Positions 1 to 10,096 of a stretch of DNA of 64,000 nucleotides are shown in pieces. This DNA comes from Roseiarcus sp963805295 (GTDB lineage Bacteria; Pseudomonadota; Alphaproteobacteria; Rhizobiales; Beijerinckiaceae). The number at the start of each line of letters is the position of its first letter. The first letter of the stretch is position 1. Under the pieces are notes generated by a model. It did not search any database. It worked only from the letters and a program-made list of their open reading frames with translations, and had not been told where the DNA came from. The position numbers and the translations under genes are program-made. The stretch spans positions 62,001-126,000 of the forward strand of contig CAWDTW010000069.1 in assembly GCA_963805295.1 (NCBI GenBank), in the 5' to 3' direction.

Positions 1-1134
1 CTCGACGCGTCGCTGCGCAAACGCGCCGGCGACAATCCGGCGCTCGCCGGCGTCTCGTGGCAGGTGCACGGCGGCGGCTTCTATGAGATGAGCAAGTATG
101 CGCTCGCGCCGGCCTCGCTGCCCGACGAGCTCATCTGGCACAAATGGCAGTCCTACTGGACCTGGATCAGCGGCTTCGCGCTGCTCTGCTGGGTCTATTA
201 CGGCCAGTCGTCGTTTTTTCTCATCGACCCGGCCGTCATGCCGCTCGAGCCCTGGCAGGCGGCGCTGATCGGCATCGGCGCGCTGGCGCTCGGCTGGATC
301 GTCTATGATCTTCTCTGCCGCTCGCCGCTCGGGAAGAACGACGCGCTCCTCGCCCTCGTCGGCTTCGGGTATGTCGTCGCGACAAGCTGGGTGTTCACGC
401 TGGTCTTCTCCGGCCGCGGAGCGCTCATCCACACCGGGGCGCTGATGGCGACGATGATGACCGCCAACGTATTCTTCGTCATCATGCCGAACCAGCGCAA
501 GAGCGTCGCCGCGCTCATCGCCGGCCAGAAGCCCGACCCGAAATGGGTGAAGACGTCCAAGACGCGCTCGACGCACAACAATTACATCACGCTTCCCGTC
601 CTCTTCCTGATGCTGTCGAACCATTACCCGATGACGTTCTCCAACCCGAGAGTCATTCCGGCGCTCGTCACCTGCGTCATCGTCGCCGGCGCGCTGGTTC
701 GCTACTTCTATAACGTCTGGCACCTCGATCATGCGAAGGCGCCCTGGTGGGCCTGGGCGGTCGCCGCGCTCGCCATCATCGGCGCGTTCGGCTTCGCCGC
801 GACCGCCTCGCCGGGAATGCGTGGTCTCATGGGCCTCGCGCAGCTGCCGGCCGCGGTCGCTGGCGTGAATGGACCCAAAGCGCCGCCGGAAGTCGTCGAC
901 ATCGTGCAGTTGCGCTGCATGATGTGCCATGCGGCCGAGCCGATGGAAGAGATCGGCGAAGCGCCGAAGGGCGTTCTGCTCGACACGCCCGAGCATATCG
1001 CGCGCTTCGCCACGGCGATCCGGATGCAGGCGGTGCTGACCCATGCGATGCCGCCGAACAACTACAGCCAGATGACGGACGAGGAGCGGGCCGTCCTCGC
1101 GCGCTGGCTCGAACTCGATCTGGCCGAGAAGTGA
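1..1134 (+). CDS. puuD: Urate hydroxylase PuuD, 5' end outside the window
   Basis: Membrane urate oxidase that turns urate into 5-hydroxyisourate and passes electrons to its own C-terminal cytochrome c domain. The reading frame is open from base 1, and the early WQVHGGGFY motif normally follows about 50-60 N-terminal residues, so the start lies upstream of the window. Several hydrophobic segments occupy the first two thirds; the heme motif CMMCH sits in the C-terminal domain, followed by a MPP segment that may supply the distal Met. The stop overlaps the start of the allantoate amidohydrolase gene by four bases, which supports a purine-degradation operon. Confidence 0.9.
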   Translation, partial: LDASLRKRAGDNPALAGVSWQVHGGGFYEMSKYALAPASLPDELIWHKWQSYWTWISGFALLCWVYYGQSSFFLIDPAVMPLEPWQAALIGIGALALGWIVYDLLCRSPLGKNDALLALVGFGYVVATSWVFTLVFSGRGALIHTGALMATMMTANVFFVIMPNQRKSVAALIAGQKPDPKWVKTSKTRSTHNNYITLPVLFLMLSNHYPMTFSNPRVIPALVTCVIVAGALVRYFYNVWHLDHAKAPWWAWAVAALAIIGAFGFAATASPGMRGLMGLAQLPAAVAGVNGPKAPPEVVDIVQLRCMMCHAAEPMEEIGEAPKGVLLDTPEHIARFATAIRMQAVLTHAMPPNNYSQMTDEERAVLARWLELDLAEK

Positions 1135-2378
1135 CCGGGCGCGGTCTTTCCGACGCCGATCTCGCGGCCGGCGCGAAGCTGATGGCGCGGCTCGACGCGT
1201 TTGCGGCCTTCACCGACGAGCCGGGGCGCCTGACGCGGCTCTTTCTCTCCGAGGCGCATCGGCGCGCGGCGCAGGCCTTCATCGGCTGGTGCGCGGAGGC
1301 CGGGCTCGAGGCGAGGATCGACGCGGCCGGCAACGTCGTCGCGCGCTACGAGGGCAGACGGGCCGGCGCGCCGGCGCTGATGCTGGGCTCGCATATCGAC
1401 ACGGTGCGCGACGCCGGCCGCTACGACGGCAATTACGGCGCGCTCGCCGCGCTCGCCGTGGTCGAGGCGCTCGCCGCGCGACGGGAACGGCTGGCCCATG
1501 CCGTCGAAATCGTCGCTTTCGGCGACGAGGAGGGCGTGCGCTTTCGCATGACGCTGACCGGTTCTCGCGCGCTCGCCGGAACCTACCCCGAGGATGCGCT
1601 CGACCAGAGGGACGCCGCCGGCGTCGCCATGCGCGAAGCTCTGAAGGCGTTCGGCGGCGATCCGGGGAAAGCCGGTTCGATCCGCGCCGACAACGTCGCC
1701 GCCTTTGTCGAGGCGCATATCGAACAGGGGCCGGTGCTCGAGGCGGAAGGCCTGCCGATCGGCGTCGTCACCGCCATCAAAGGCGCGACGAGGCTCGAAA
1801 TCGCCGTCGACGGGACGGCCGGCCACGCCGGCGCGACGCCGATGGCGCTCCGCCGCGACGCCCTGGCGGCCGCCGCGGAAATGGCGTTGGCGATCGAGGC
1901 GCGCGCCCGCGCCGAGCCCGAACTCGTCGCCACCGTCGGGCGGATGGAAGTCTGGCCCGGCGCGACCAACGTCATTCCCGGTCATGCGCAGTTCTCCATC
2001 GACTTCCGCGCGCCAGACGACGCCCGCCGGGCCGTCGCGCTCGCCGATCTGACCGCGCGCATCGAGGCGATCGCCGCGGCGCGCGGCGTGCGGTCGAGCC
2101 TGGCCAAGACGCACGAAGCCGACGCTTTCGTCTGCGATCCGCGCATCGTCGCCGGGCTGACGCGCGCGGTCGAAGGGATCGGCGTCGCGCCTCGCCGGCT
2201 GCCGTCGGGCGCCGGGCACGATACGATGGTCATGGGCCGGCTCTGCCCGGCCGGGATGCTGTTCGTGCGCTGCAAGGGCGGGGTGAGCCACAACCCACGG
2301 GAATCGATCACGCTCGAGGACTGCGCCTTCGGCCTCGCCGCGCTGACCCGCTTCGTGCGGGATTTCCGCATTTCCTAG
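1131..2378 (+). CDS. Allantoate amidohydrolase / N-carbamoyl-amino-acid hydrolase (M20 family)
   Basis: Di-metal amidohydrolase of the M20 family, about 415 residues, the usual length. Metal and catalytic motifs are visible in order: GSHIDTV, GDEEGVRF, EAHIEQGPVLE, GHAGATPM and a C-terminal GAGHD...SHNPRESI block. The GTG at 1131 is chosen because it gives a GTGA overlap with the puuD stop and the family's normal N-terminus; longer in-frame starts run back inside puuD. Family members hydrolyse allantoate, ureidoglycolate or N-carbamoyl amino acids and are hard to separate by sequence; the puuD neighbour makes allantoate the most likely substrate (inference). Confidence 0.88.
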   Translation: MTGRGLSDADLAAGAKLMARLDAFAAFTDEPGRLTRLFLSEAHRRAAQAFIGWCAEAGLEARIDAAGNVVARYEGRRAGAPALMLGSHIDTVRDAGRYDGNYGALAALAVVEALAARRERLAHAVEIVAFGDEEGVRFRMTLTGSRALAGTYPEDALDQRDAAGVAMREALKAFGGDPGKAGSIRADNVAAFVEAHIEQGPVLEAEGLPIGVVTAIKGATRLEIAVDGTAGHAGATPMALRRDALAAAAEMALAIEARARAEPELVATVGRMEVWPGATNVIPGHAQFSIDFRAPDDARRAVALADLTARIEAIAAARGVRSSLAKTHEADAFVCDPRIVAGLTRAVEGIGVAPRRLPSGAGHDTMVMGRLCPAGMLFVRCKGGVSHNPRESITLEDCAFGLAALTRFVRDFRIS

Positions 2379-2404
2379 TGTTTGGAACGTCGTGAGGAGA
2401 CGAA

Positions 2405-3733
2405 ATGAGCAAGCGGTTTTTCGGCGACATCGGGCCGGTGCGCTTCGAGGGGCCAAAGAGCGACAATCCCCTCGCCTTCCGCCATTACGACCCCGCCCGG
2501 GTCGTCATGGGCAAGACGATGGCCGAGCATCTCAGGCCCGCCGTCTGCTACTGGCACAACTTCGCCTGGATGGGCTCGGACTTGTTCGGCGCGCCGACCT
2601 TCGAGCGGCCCTGGAACGGCGACGACATGAAGGCGGCCAAGCTCAAGGCCGACGTCGCCTTCGACATGTTCACGACGCTCGGCTTCCCGTTCTTCACCTT
2701 CCACGACAAGGACGTCGTTCCCGAGGGCGCGAGCCTCGCCGAATTCGGCCGCAACCTCGCCGAGATGACCGACGTCTTCGCGCGGAAGATGCAGTCGACC
2801 GGGGTCAAGCTCCTCTGGGGCACGGCCAATCTCTTCAGCCATCCGCGCTACATGGCGGGCGCCGCGACCAACCCCGATCCGGACGTCTTCGCCTACGCCG
2901 CGGCCCAGGCAAAGAACGCCATCGACGCCACGCACAAGCTCGGCGGCGCCAATTACGTGCTCTGGGGCGGGCGCGAGGGCTACGAGACCCTGCTCAACAC
3001 CGATCTCTCCCGCGAGCAGGAGCAGCTCGGGCGCTTTCTGTCGCTCGTCGTCGACTACAAGCACAAGATCGGCTTCAAGGGCGTCCTGCTGGTCGAGCCG
3101 AAGCCGCAGGAGCCGACCAAGCACCAATACGACTTCGACGTCGCCGCCGTCGCCGGATTCCTGCGCCGCTTCGGCCTCGAGCGCGAGGTCAAGCTCAACA
3201 TCGAAGTCGGCCATGCGGTGCTCGCGCACCATTCGTTCGAGCATGAGGTCGCGCTCGCGGCTTCGCTCGGGCTTCTGGGCTCGGTCGACGCCAACCGCAA
3301 CGACTACCAGTCGGGCTGGGACACCGATCAGTTCCCCAACAACGCGGCCGAGCTCGTGCCGGCGCTCTATTTCATCCTGAAGGCGGGCGGGATCGCGCCG
3401 GGCGGCTTCAACTTCGACTCCAAGGTGCGCCGCCAGTCGATCGATCCGGCAGACCTGCTGCTCGGCCACATCGGCGGCATCGACGCCTGCGCGGAGGCGT
3501 TGGTCGCGGCTGCGGGTCTGATCGAAGACGGCAGGTTCGACGCATTCCGGGCCGAGCGCTACGCGGGCTGGAACGAGCCGAAGGCGCAGGCGATGCTGAA
3601 ACCAGGCGCGAGCCTGGAGGCGATCGCCAAGCGCGTCGCGGAGGAGAAGATCGATCCGAAGCCGCGTTCGGGACGGCAGGAGTTCTTCGAAAACCTGGTG
3701 AACCGCCACATGGTGGACCGGCGCGAGGGGTGA
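2405..3733 (+). CDS. xylA: Xylose isomerase
   Basis: Converts D-xylose to D-xylulose in the cytoplasm. At 442 residues it has the class II length. Signature motifs include FTFHDKDVVPEG (catalytic His/Asp), GTANLFSHPRYMAGAATNPD, LVEPKPQEPTKHQYDFD (metal-binding Glu and the substrate Lys), LNIEVGHAVLAHHSFEHE and GSVDANRNDYQSGWDTDQFP. A GAGGAGA ribosome site precedes the ATG. It follows the amidohydrolase by 26 bases on the same strand; no xylulokinase or xylose transporter is adjacent, so the link to the purine genes may be only positional. A hairpin starts at its stop codon. Confidence 0.97.
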   Translation: MSKRFFGDIGPVRFEGPKSDNPLAFRHYDPARVVMGKTMAEHLRPAVCYWHNFAWMGSDLFGAPTFERPWNGDDMKAAKLKADVAFDMFTTLGFPFFTFHDKDVVPEGASLAEFGRNLAEMTDVFARKMQSTGVKLLWGTANLFSHPRYMAGAATNPDPDVFAYAAAQAKNAIDATHKLGGANYVLWGGREGYETLLNTDLSREQEQLGRFLSLVVDYKHKIGFKGVLLVEPKPQEPTKHQYDFDVAAVAGFLRRFGLEREVKLNIEVGHAVLAHHSFEHEVALAASLGLLGSVDANRNDYQSGWDTDQFPNNAAELVPALYFILKAGGIAPGGFNFDSKVRRQSIDPADLLLGHIGGIDACAEALVAAAGLIEDGRFDAFRAERYAGWNEPKAQAMLKPGASLEAIAKRVAEEKIDPKPRSGRQEFFENLVNRHMVDRREG

Positions 3734-3760
3734 ATCCGGCCGCGTTCGAGCGGCCGGATT
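3733..3760 (+). terminator. Hairpin at the xylA stop
   Basis: A perfect 11-bp stem (AATCCGGCCGC / GCGGCCGGATT) with a six-base loop begins at the xylA stop codon. No clear T-run follows, so termination could be weak or Rho-assisted. Confidence 0.6.
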
Positions 3761-3835
3761 AACCCAATCTTGGCCGATCGCAGGCGACAGTGCGGCTTCG
3801 GCGTCGCCCGATGACGGCGCCCGCTCGGAGCCGGC

Positions 3836-4364
3836 ATGATCAGGGGCGCTCTCCTCTTCGCAATCGGCGCGCTGGCGCTGGCGGCGCTGGCGTCGTCCTA
3901 TCTCCCCGATCCCGCGGCGCGGGCGCCGGCGCCGAGCCCGGCTGCGGCGGGCGGCGACGGCGCTTCCAAGCCCGTCGAGCGCCAAACCGCCGCATTTCGA
4001 GAGACCTCGATCGAGGCCGACGCGCGCGGCCAGTATGCGGCGGACGCGTTCGTCAACGGCTCGCCGGTGCGCATGTTGATCGACACCGGCGCGAGCTTCG
4101 TGGCGATTTCCGCCTCGACCGCGGCGCGGCTCGGCCTCGCTCCCGGTCCGGGGCCGAAATGGAGGATCAAGACCGCCAACGGCGAGTCGACGGCCTCGCC
4201 GGTGGTGCTCGAACTCGGTGAGCTTCGGCGGTCTCTACATGAACGCCGTGCAGGCCCTCATCCTCGAGCCCGGGGCGGGCGAGGCGAACCTGCTCGGCGC
4301 GAGTTTCCTCAAGCGGCTCGTCAGCGTGGAGCAGCGCGACGGGATCTTGATCCTGCGGCAATAG
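3836..4364 (+). pseudogene. Retropepsin-like aspartic protease (TIGR02281-type), one frameshift
   Basis: Small secreted or membrane-anchored clan AA aspartic protease. The N-terminus has one hydrophobic segment, then a Pro/Ala-rich linker, then the single active-site motif MLIDTGASFVAIS and the partner block ANGESTASPVVLEL. After that the frame breaks: the conserved C-terminus (VSFGGLYMNAVQALIL, then NLLGASFLKRL and GILILRQ) continues in another frame to a TAG at 4362. Removing one A from GAACTC at 4211-4216 gives GACTC and restores a full family-like protein of about 175 residues. This is the same error context seen in pheT, so the gene may be intact in the organism. Confidence 0.75.
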
Positions 4365-4450
4365 GCGTCGCGCGACGTCGCGTGAGCGCGAGGCAGACGC
4401 CGCTTCTCCGCTTTAATCGGCGCGGGCCTTGGTCCCAAGGAGAACCGCCG

Positions 4451-5577
<1,127 letters not shown>

Positions 5578-5891
5578 AGCCGTGTGCGCCCGGATGGGAC
5601 CGTCCGGCGGGCGGGTGCTCCGGGCGGAATTCTCTGCTGGAGAGAAACTTGAGCCAGTCATGCGGCCGCGAGGGTAAGCGAGAGGGAAAAATTCCCTGCG
5701 GGCGGCGAATTTGCAGGGAATTCGGACCTTTTCGCCACGATATGCGCCGAAAAGGTCTTGGATTCTGGGGGCTTGCGGCAAAATACCCTGAGCGGGGAAG
5801 CAGGGAATTTTTTGCCCCGAGCAGGGAACGCGCAGGGAATTTTTCGCGCGGAGCAGGGATTCTCGGCGAGGTCGCCTCGCATTGCAACTTG
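5578..5891. repeat. Intergenic tract with GCAGGGAA short repeats
   Basis: No gene is recognised here. The stretch 5689-5873 is built from repeated GCAGGGAAT motifs. Clear 21-bp units lie at 5800-5820 and 5832-5852 (GCAGGGAATTTTT plus a GC-rich end), with partial units at 5713, 5821 and 5853 and an inverted unit near 5690. The tract ends just before the IS1595-like element. Short frames across it are unlikely to be genes. Confidence 0.6.
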
Positions 5892-7085
5892 GGCGGCGCA
5901 AAATCGAACGCTCTTATTGTAAGCTCTGTTGCGATCTGGCAGGCTGCTGCTTGGCAGTGGGGGAGACCGGAGATGGATTCGGAGGCATTCGCGACCTGGC
6001 TCGTGGGCATTCGGCGTTTGGACGCATCGCAGCGTTCTCGGGCGTTCCAGGAACTGGCGTTGGCCGAAGCGAATGGCTCAGCTGCATTCCAGCGTGGCGA
6101 GAGCGTTGAGACCGCGCCAGCCGTTGAAGCCAAAGCCAAGCCGTCCGCCGTGCGCGAAAGCGCCGTCAACGCCACGCCTGAACAGAGCCTGTTGTCACAA
6201 GTCGGCCAGGGCCGGCTGGCCAGCTTTGGATGCCCGCATTGCGGTGGTGATGACATTCGTTCCTGGGGCAAGGCCAACGGCAAACCCCGCTATCGCTGCG
6301 TGAACTGCCGCAAGACATTCAATCCAGTGACCGGAACACCCCTGGCTGGCTTACACTATCCGGACCGCTGGAATGATCAGGCGAGGGCTTTGATCAGCGG
6401 TGAAACGATAGCGAAAGCCGCGGCGCGTTGCGGCGTGGACTACACAACCGCGTTCCGGTGGCGGCATCGGTTCCTGGAGGCTCTTAATCGCGATAAGCCC
6501 GCGAGCCTGTCCGGGATCGTCGAGGCGGACGAGACGTTCATCCTTGAATCCTTCAAGGGCAAACGCCGTGGCCTGCCAAGGGCGGCACGCAAACGAGGCG
6601 GTAAAGCCAGCAAGCGTGGCCTGTCGGCGGAGCAAATCCCGGTCATGGTGGCGCGTGACCGCACGGGCGCGACCATCGATGCCGTGCTGCGACGTCTCGA
6701 CGCCGCCAGCATCACGGCGGCCCTGGGCCCGGTCATCAAAAAGTCCGCGGAATTGTGCTGTGACGGCGGGACAGCCATCAAGGCGTTCGCGCGGCGCGCC
6801 AAGGTGACGTTCCATGTCCTGCCGGCGCCGGGCATTCCACTGCCGGAAGCACCAGAGCTACACATCAACAACGTGAACGCATACCACGGCCGTCTCAAGG
6901 AATGGATGCGGCGCTTCCATGGGGTCGCCACCGCGAACCTGCCGAACTACCTGAGTTGGCGGAGAACGATCGAAGCCCTGGGAGCCGCGTCGAGCCCCGA
7001 GGCGTGGGTCATGGGCGCTGCCGGATTGGGACCGTATCAACAGGCTTTAGGATAAGAGCGAAATCGAAACATTGTTTCGCATTGC
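5877..7085 (+). mobile_element. IS1595-like insertion sequence
   Basis: A single-transposase element. The 9-bp direct repeat TCGCATTGC occurs at 5877-5885 and 7077-7085 and could be the target duplication (IS1595 elements usually make 8 bp). Inside it CGCTCTTAT at 5909-5917 is matched in reverse by 7052-7060. The exact ends were not fixed. Confidence 0.6.
5973..7055 (+). CDS. IS1595-family transposase (ISXO2-like DDE)
   Basis: Transposase of 360 residues. A variable N-terminus is followed by a zinc ribbon (CPHCGG...YRCVNCRKTF, about residues 89-115), an HTH-like segment (GETIAKAAARCGVDYTTAFRWRHR) and an ISXO2-type DDE core: VEADETF, CCDGGTAIKAF and HINNVNAYHGRLKEWMRRFHG. The ATG at 5973 follows a GGAGA site. 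The gene is uninterrupted, unlike most transposases in this window, so the element may be young or still active. It separates frmA from phosphomannomutase and shows no relation to either. Confidence 0.85.
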   Translation: MDSEAFATWLVGIRRLDASQRSRAFQELALAEANGSAAFQRGESVETAPAVEAKAKPSAVRESAVNATPEQSLLSQVGQGRLASFGCPHCGGDDIRSWGKANGKPRYRCVNCRKTFNPVTGTPLAGLHYPDRWNDQARALISGETIAKAAARCGVDYTTAFRWRHRFLEALNRDKPASLSGIVEADETFILESFKGKRRGLPRAARKRGGKASKRGLSAEQIPVMVARDRTGATIDAVLRRLDAASITAALGPVIKKSAELCCDGGTAIKAFARRAKVTFHVLPAPGIPLPEAPELHINNVNAYHGRLKEWMRRFHGVATANLPNYLSWRRTIEALGAASSPEAWVMGAAGLGPYQQALG

Positions 7086-7342
7086 CGCCTGACCGCCCGC
7101 CTGTTGACGCCCGTCAGGAAGAAGGATGCTGCCTGTGGCGTTGCGTCATCAGATGGACCAGATGCACGCGCAATTCGAAGGCGCCCAACATGCGTGTCGC
7201 CGCCTCGTGGAACATGTTGTTGGCCACATGATCGAGGAGGTGGCTCTTGAATTGGAAGTCGACAACGAGGGACGGGGGCCCTCTTGCGCTCGCAATTCGC
7301 CTACGGCTAAGCCTCGCGCCTCCCGTTCAAGGATCGATCCCC
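7056..7342. other. Intergenic region upstream of phosphomannomutase
   Basis: Right end of the IS1595-like element and the leader of the next gene. A frame starting at 7126 could encode a short His- and Glu-rich peptide, but it runs out of frame into phosphomannomutase and matches no family I know. I see nothing else to call. Confidence 0.4.
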
Positions 7343-8843
7343 ATGTTCCCGACGCCGTCGCCGCAGCTCTTTCCCAACACCTACGCCTACGAATCGCAGC
7401 CGATGGTGAAGCCCACCGGCTTCCGCGAATACGACGCGCGCTGGCTGTTCGAGACGGAGATCAACCTGATGGGCGTGCAGGCGCTGGGCCTCGGGCTCGC
7501 GCGCCTGCTGAAAGAGCTCGGCGTTCCGCGCGACGTGGTGGTCGGCCACGACTTCCGCAGCTATTCCGCCTCGATCAAGCTCGCGCTGACCGCTGGCCTG
7601 ATGGCGGGCGGGGCAAAAGTGCGCGACATCGGGCTTGCGATCACGCCGATGGCCTATTTCGCGCAGTTCGCGCTTCAAACGCCGGCGGTGGCGATGGTGA
7701 CCGCCTCGCACAACGACAACGGCTGGACCGGCGTGAAAATGGGCGCGGCGCGGCCGGTGACCTTCGGACCCGAGGAAATGGGGCGCCTGCGCGACATCGT
7801 GATCGGCGGCGACTACGCGCCCGAGCCCGGCGGGACTTATGAGTTCGTGCCCGATTTCCCCGCCCGCTACATCGCCGACCTGACCAACCGTCCGAAGTTC
7901 GCGCGCCGGATGAAGGTCGTCGCGGCCTGCGGCAACGGGACGGCGGGGGCCTTCGCGCCCCATTTGCTCGGCGCGCTCGGCGTCGAGGTCATGCCCCTCG
8001 ACTGCAAGCTCGACTGGACTTTTCCGCGCTACAATCCCAACCCCGAAGACCTGAAAATGCTGCACGCGATGGCGGAGGCGGTGAAGGAGAGCGGCGCGGA
8101 CGTGGCGCTCGGCTTCGACGGCGACGGCGACCGCTGCGGCGTCGTCGACAACGAGGGCAATGAAATCTTCGCCGACAAGATCGGGGTCATGCTCGCGCGC
8201 GACCTTTCGAGGTTGCATCCGAACGCGACCTTCGTGGTCGACGTCAAATCGACCGGGCTCTTCGCGACCGATCCGGCGCTCGCCGCCAACGGCGTCAAGG
8301 TCGACTTCTGGAAGACCGGCCATTCCCACATCAAGCGCCGGGTGCGCGATCTGAACGCGCTCGCCGGCTTCGAGAAGTCGGGCCACTTCTTCTTCAACGC
8401 CCCGGTCGGGCGCGGCTACGACGACGGCTTCGTCACCGCGATCGCCGTGCTCGACATGCTCGACCGCAACCCCGGCAAGTCGATGGCCGAGCTCTACCGC
8501 GATCTGCCGAAAACTTTTGGCTCTCCGACCATGTCGCCCCATTGTCCCGACGAAGTGAAATACGACGTCGCAGAGCGGGTGACGGCGCGGTTCAAAGGGA
8601 TGCAGGCGAAAGGCGAGCGGCTGATCGGGCAAAAAATCCGCGACATCGTCACGGTCAACGGCGTGCGGGTGACGGTCGAGGACGGGACCTGGGGACTGGT
8701 GCGCGCCTCCTCCAACAAGCCGGAATTGGTGGTGGTGGTCGAAAGCCCGGCGTCGGAAGCGCGGATGCGCGAGATGTTCCGCGCGGTCGACGGCGATCTT
8801 GCGCGAAAACTCCGAGGTCGGCGCCTACAACCAGACGATCTGA
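7343..8843 (+). CDS. Phosphomannomutase/phosphoglucomutase, frameshift near the 3' end
   Basis: Alpha-D-phosphohexomutase of about 499 residues that interconverts hexose 1- and 6-phosphates for surface polysaccharide synthesis. All four domains show motifs: VVGHDFRSYS, the phosphoserine loop VTASHNDNGWTGVKMG, the metal loop GFDGDGDRCGVVD, the sugar-binding GFEKSGHFFF and the C-terminal RASSNKPELVVVVES. The expected tail (ILRENSEVGAYNQTI) is one base out of frame: an extra G near 8792 in GACGGCGATC moves it, and the TGA at 8841 is the likely true stop. Start ATG 7343 has AAGGA upstream. A diverged second copy of the tail lies at 9260-9397. Confidence 0.88.
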
Positions 8844-8914
8844 GGGAATGGGATCGGAAGTCGGTATTCGAGCGACGTCGCGAAATGTCGTCACCTCAAC
8901 ATGGGCGAGAACAC

Positions 8915-9397
8915 ATGACCGCAGAAATGGCGCCAATACCAAAAACTAATATCGAACTGGCCGAAAAATTCCACAATTCGCTATTCAGGGCGCTCCAGGA
9001 AGCGCTGAGCGATACCGAAGCCGTGCTCGATCTTGTATCGAGGACGGAAACTCACGCGCCGGCGTTTCGGGAACCCCGATTTTGCAAAGGGTGTGTTCTG
9101 CCCGTCGTTGATTCGGTTGCCACAAGATTTCTGACCGACGAATTCGGGCTCAACAGTCAGCAAATCAGGCAATCGTTGCGCTGCGAAGGCGTCACCACCC
9201 TGACGATTGGAACGCTCATCGCTTCGTCATCGCTTGTTTCCACGGCGGATGAGGTAGTTGCTTGCTTTGGCAAGCCCGAGTTCCTCATCGTCGTCGAGAG
9301 CCGCGCAATGAAGGCGCCCAAGCGCTCGATGCTCCGCGCCGTCGACGCCGTTCTACGCGAAAACCCGGAAGTCGGCGCCTACAACCAGACGATCTGA
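8915..9397 (+). CDS. Hypothetical protein whose C-terminus is a phosphomannomutase tail
   Basis: About 160 residues. Roughly the first 110 match nothing I recognise. From about residue 112 the protein is a diverged copy of the phosphomannomutase C-terminus: KPEFLIVVESRA, then RAVDAVLRENPEVGAYNQTI, ending at an identical stop. The last 30 bases of the two tails differ at one position, while the preceding 100 are clearly diverged. It lies 72 bases after the phosphomannomutase stop on the same strand. It may be a real chimera, or insertion of foreign DNA beside a retained gene end. An alternative ATG lies at 8885. No function is proposed. Confidence 0.45.
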   Translation: MTAEMAPIPKTNIELAEKFHNSLFRALQEALSDTEAVLDLVSRTETHAPAFREPRFCKGCVLPVVDSVATRFLTDEFGLNSQQIRQSLRCEGVTTLTIGTLIASSSLVSTADEVVACFGKPEFLIVVESRAMKAPKRSMLRAVDAVLRENPEVGAYNQTI

Positions 9398-9434
9398 GCA
9401 CGCGGCTCGTCGTTGCGCACGAGCCCCGGCGGGT

Positions 9435-9454
9435 GTTATTATTAGAGTAATAAC
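9435..9454. promoter_or_regulatory. Palindrome upstream of the antitoxin/Doc pair
   Basis: GTTATTA and TAATAAC are separated by six bases, 19 bp before the antitoxin ATG. An AT-rich palindrome in GC-rich DNA at this place is typical of an autoregulatory operator for an AbrB-type antitoxin. Function inferred from position. Confidence 0.6.
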
Positions 9455-9472
9455 ATCAGTTAGGCGCTGACG

Positions 9473-9701
9473 ATGATCCAACTCAAGGTCCGGCCGGTCG
9501 GCAACTCTCTCGGGGTCGTCCTGCCCAGGGAGGCGCTGGCGCGTCTCAATCTCAAGGACGGGGACAGTCTTTACTTGACCGAGTTCGACCGACGGTTCGA
9601 TGCGGATCACCCCGTATGACCCGGCGTTCGAGGCGCAAATGCGCGCGGCTCGCGAGGGCATGGGCCAATATAGAAACGCGTTGCGAGAACTGGCCAGGTG
9701 A
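9473..9701 (+). CDS. AbrB/MazE-type antitoxin, one frameshift
   Basis: Antitoxin partner of the Doc toxin that follows. The N-terminal half is an AbrB/MazE fold (MIQLKVRPVGNSLGVVLPRE, then ALARLNLKDGDSLYLTE). The C-terminal half, MRITPYDPAFEAQMRAAREG...ALRELAR, is the toxin-binding segment but sits one base out of frame. Removing one T from GAGTTC at 9591-9596 restores a 75-residue protein whose TGA overlaps the GTG of doc. The frameshift sits on a would-be GAGTC site like those in pheT, so the antitoxin is probably functional in the cell. Confidence 0.8.
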
Positions 9702-10093
9702 AGGAGCCGGTCTGGCTCTTGCGGTCGGTGATCGAAGCCGTCCATGATGCCCAACTCGTGGAGCATGGCGGCGCGGCGGGGCTCAGGGATGCCGGCCTGC
9801 TGGAATCTGCGTTGGCGCGTCCGCTCAATCTTCATCGCTTCGGGGAAACCGATCTATACGCCCTCGCTGCGGCTTACGCGTTCGGAATTGCCCGCAATCA
9901 CCCTTTTGTCGACGGAAATAAGCGGACGGCTTTGCTCGCCGCCTACGCGTTTCTTCGCATCAACGGCTGCCATTTGGTCGCCGATGAGGCCAGCGCCGCA
10001 TCGAACATGCTGGCCGTCGCCGCGGGAGACACGACCGAAGCCGAATTCGCCGACTGGTTGCGCGGGAATGCGCGAAAGGCGGGGTTCTCATGA
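9698..10093 (+). CDS. doc: Doc/Fic-type toxin (death-on-curing family)
   Basis: Doc toxins phosphorylate elongation factor Tu and stop translation. The 131-residue product carries the Fic/Doc core HPFVDGNKRTA at about residues 67-77, with the preceding alpha-helical segment, and has the usual family length. The GTG start gives a GTGA overlap with the antitoxin stop, the common arrangement for translational coupling. The antitoxin here is AbrB-like rather than Phd, a combination that is known in proteobacteria. The gene looks intact. Confidence 0.9.
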   Translation: MKEPVWLLRSVIEAVHDAQLVEHGGAAGLRDAGLLESALARPLNLHRFGETDLYALAAAYAFGIARNHPFVDGNKRTALLAAYAFLRINGCHLVADEASAASNMLAVAAGDTTEAEFADWLRGNARKAGFS

Positions 10094-10096
10094 AGC

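Noticed and set aside
2375..3985. Long minus-strand frame opposite xylA
   Set aside because: Antisense shadow of a clearly coding gene, low-complexity Arg/Glu-rich product without motifs.
5689..5873. CRISPR array in the GCAGGGAA tract
   Set aside because: Units are adjacent and irregular, with no spacers of constant length and no cas genes nearby.
7247..9397. One 716-residue protein joining phosphomannomutase and the next gene
   Set aside because: Arises from the one-base shift near 8792; the mutase has its own tail and stop at 8841.
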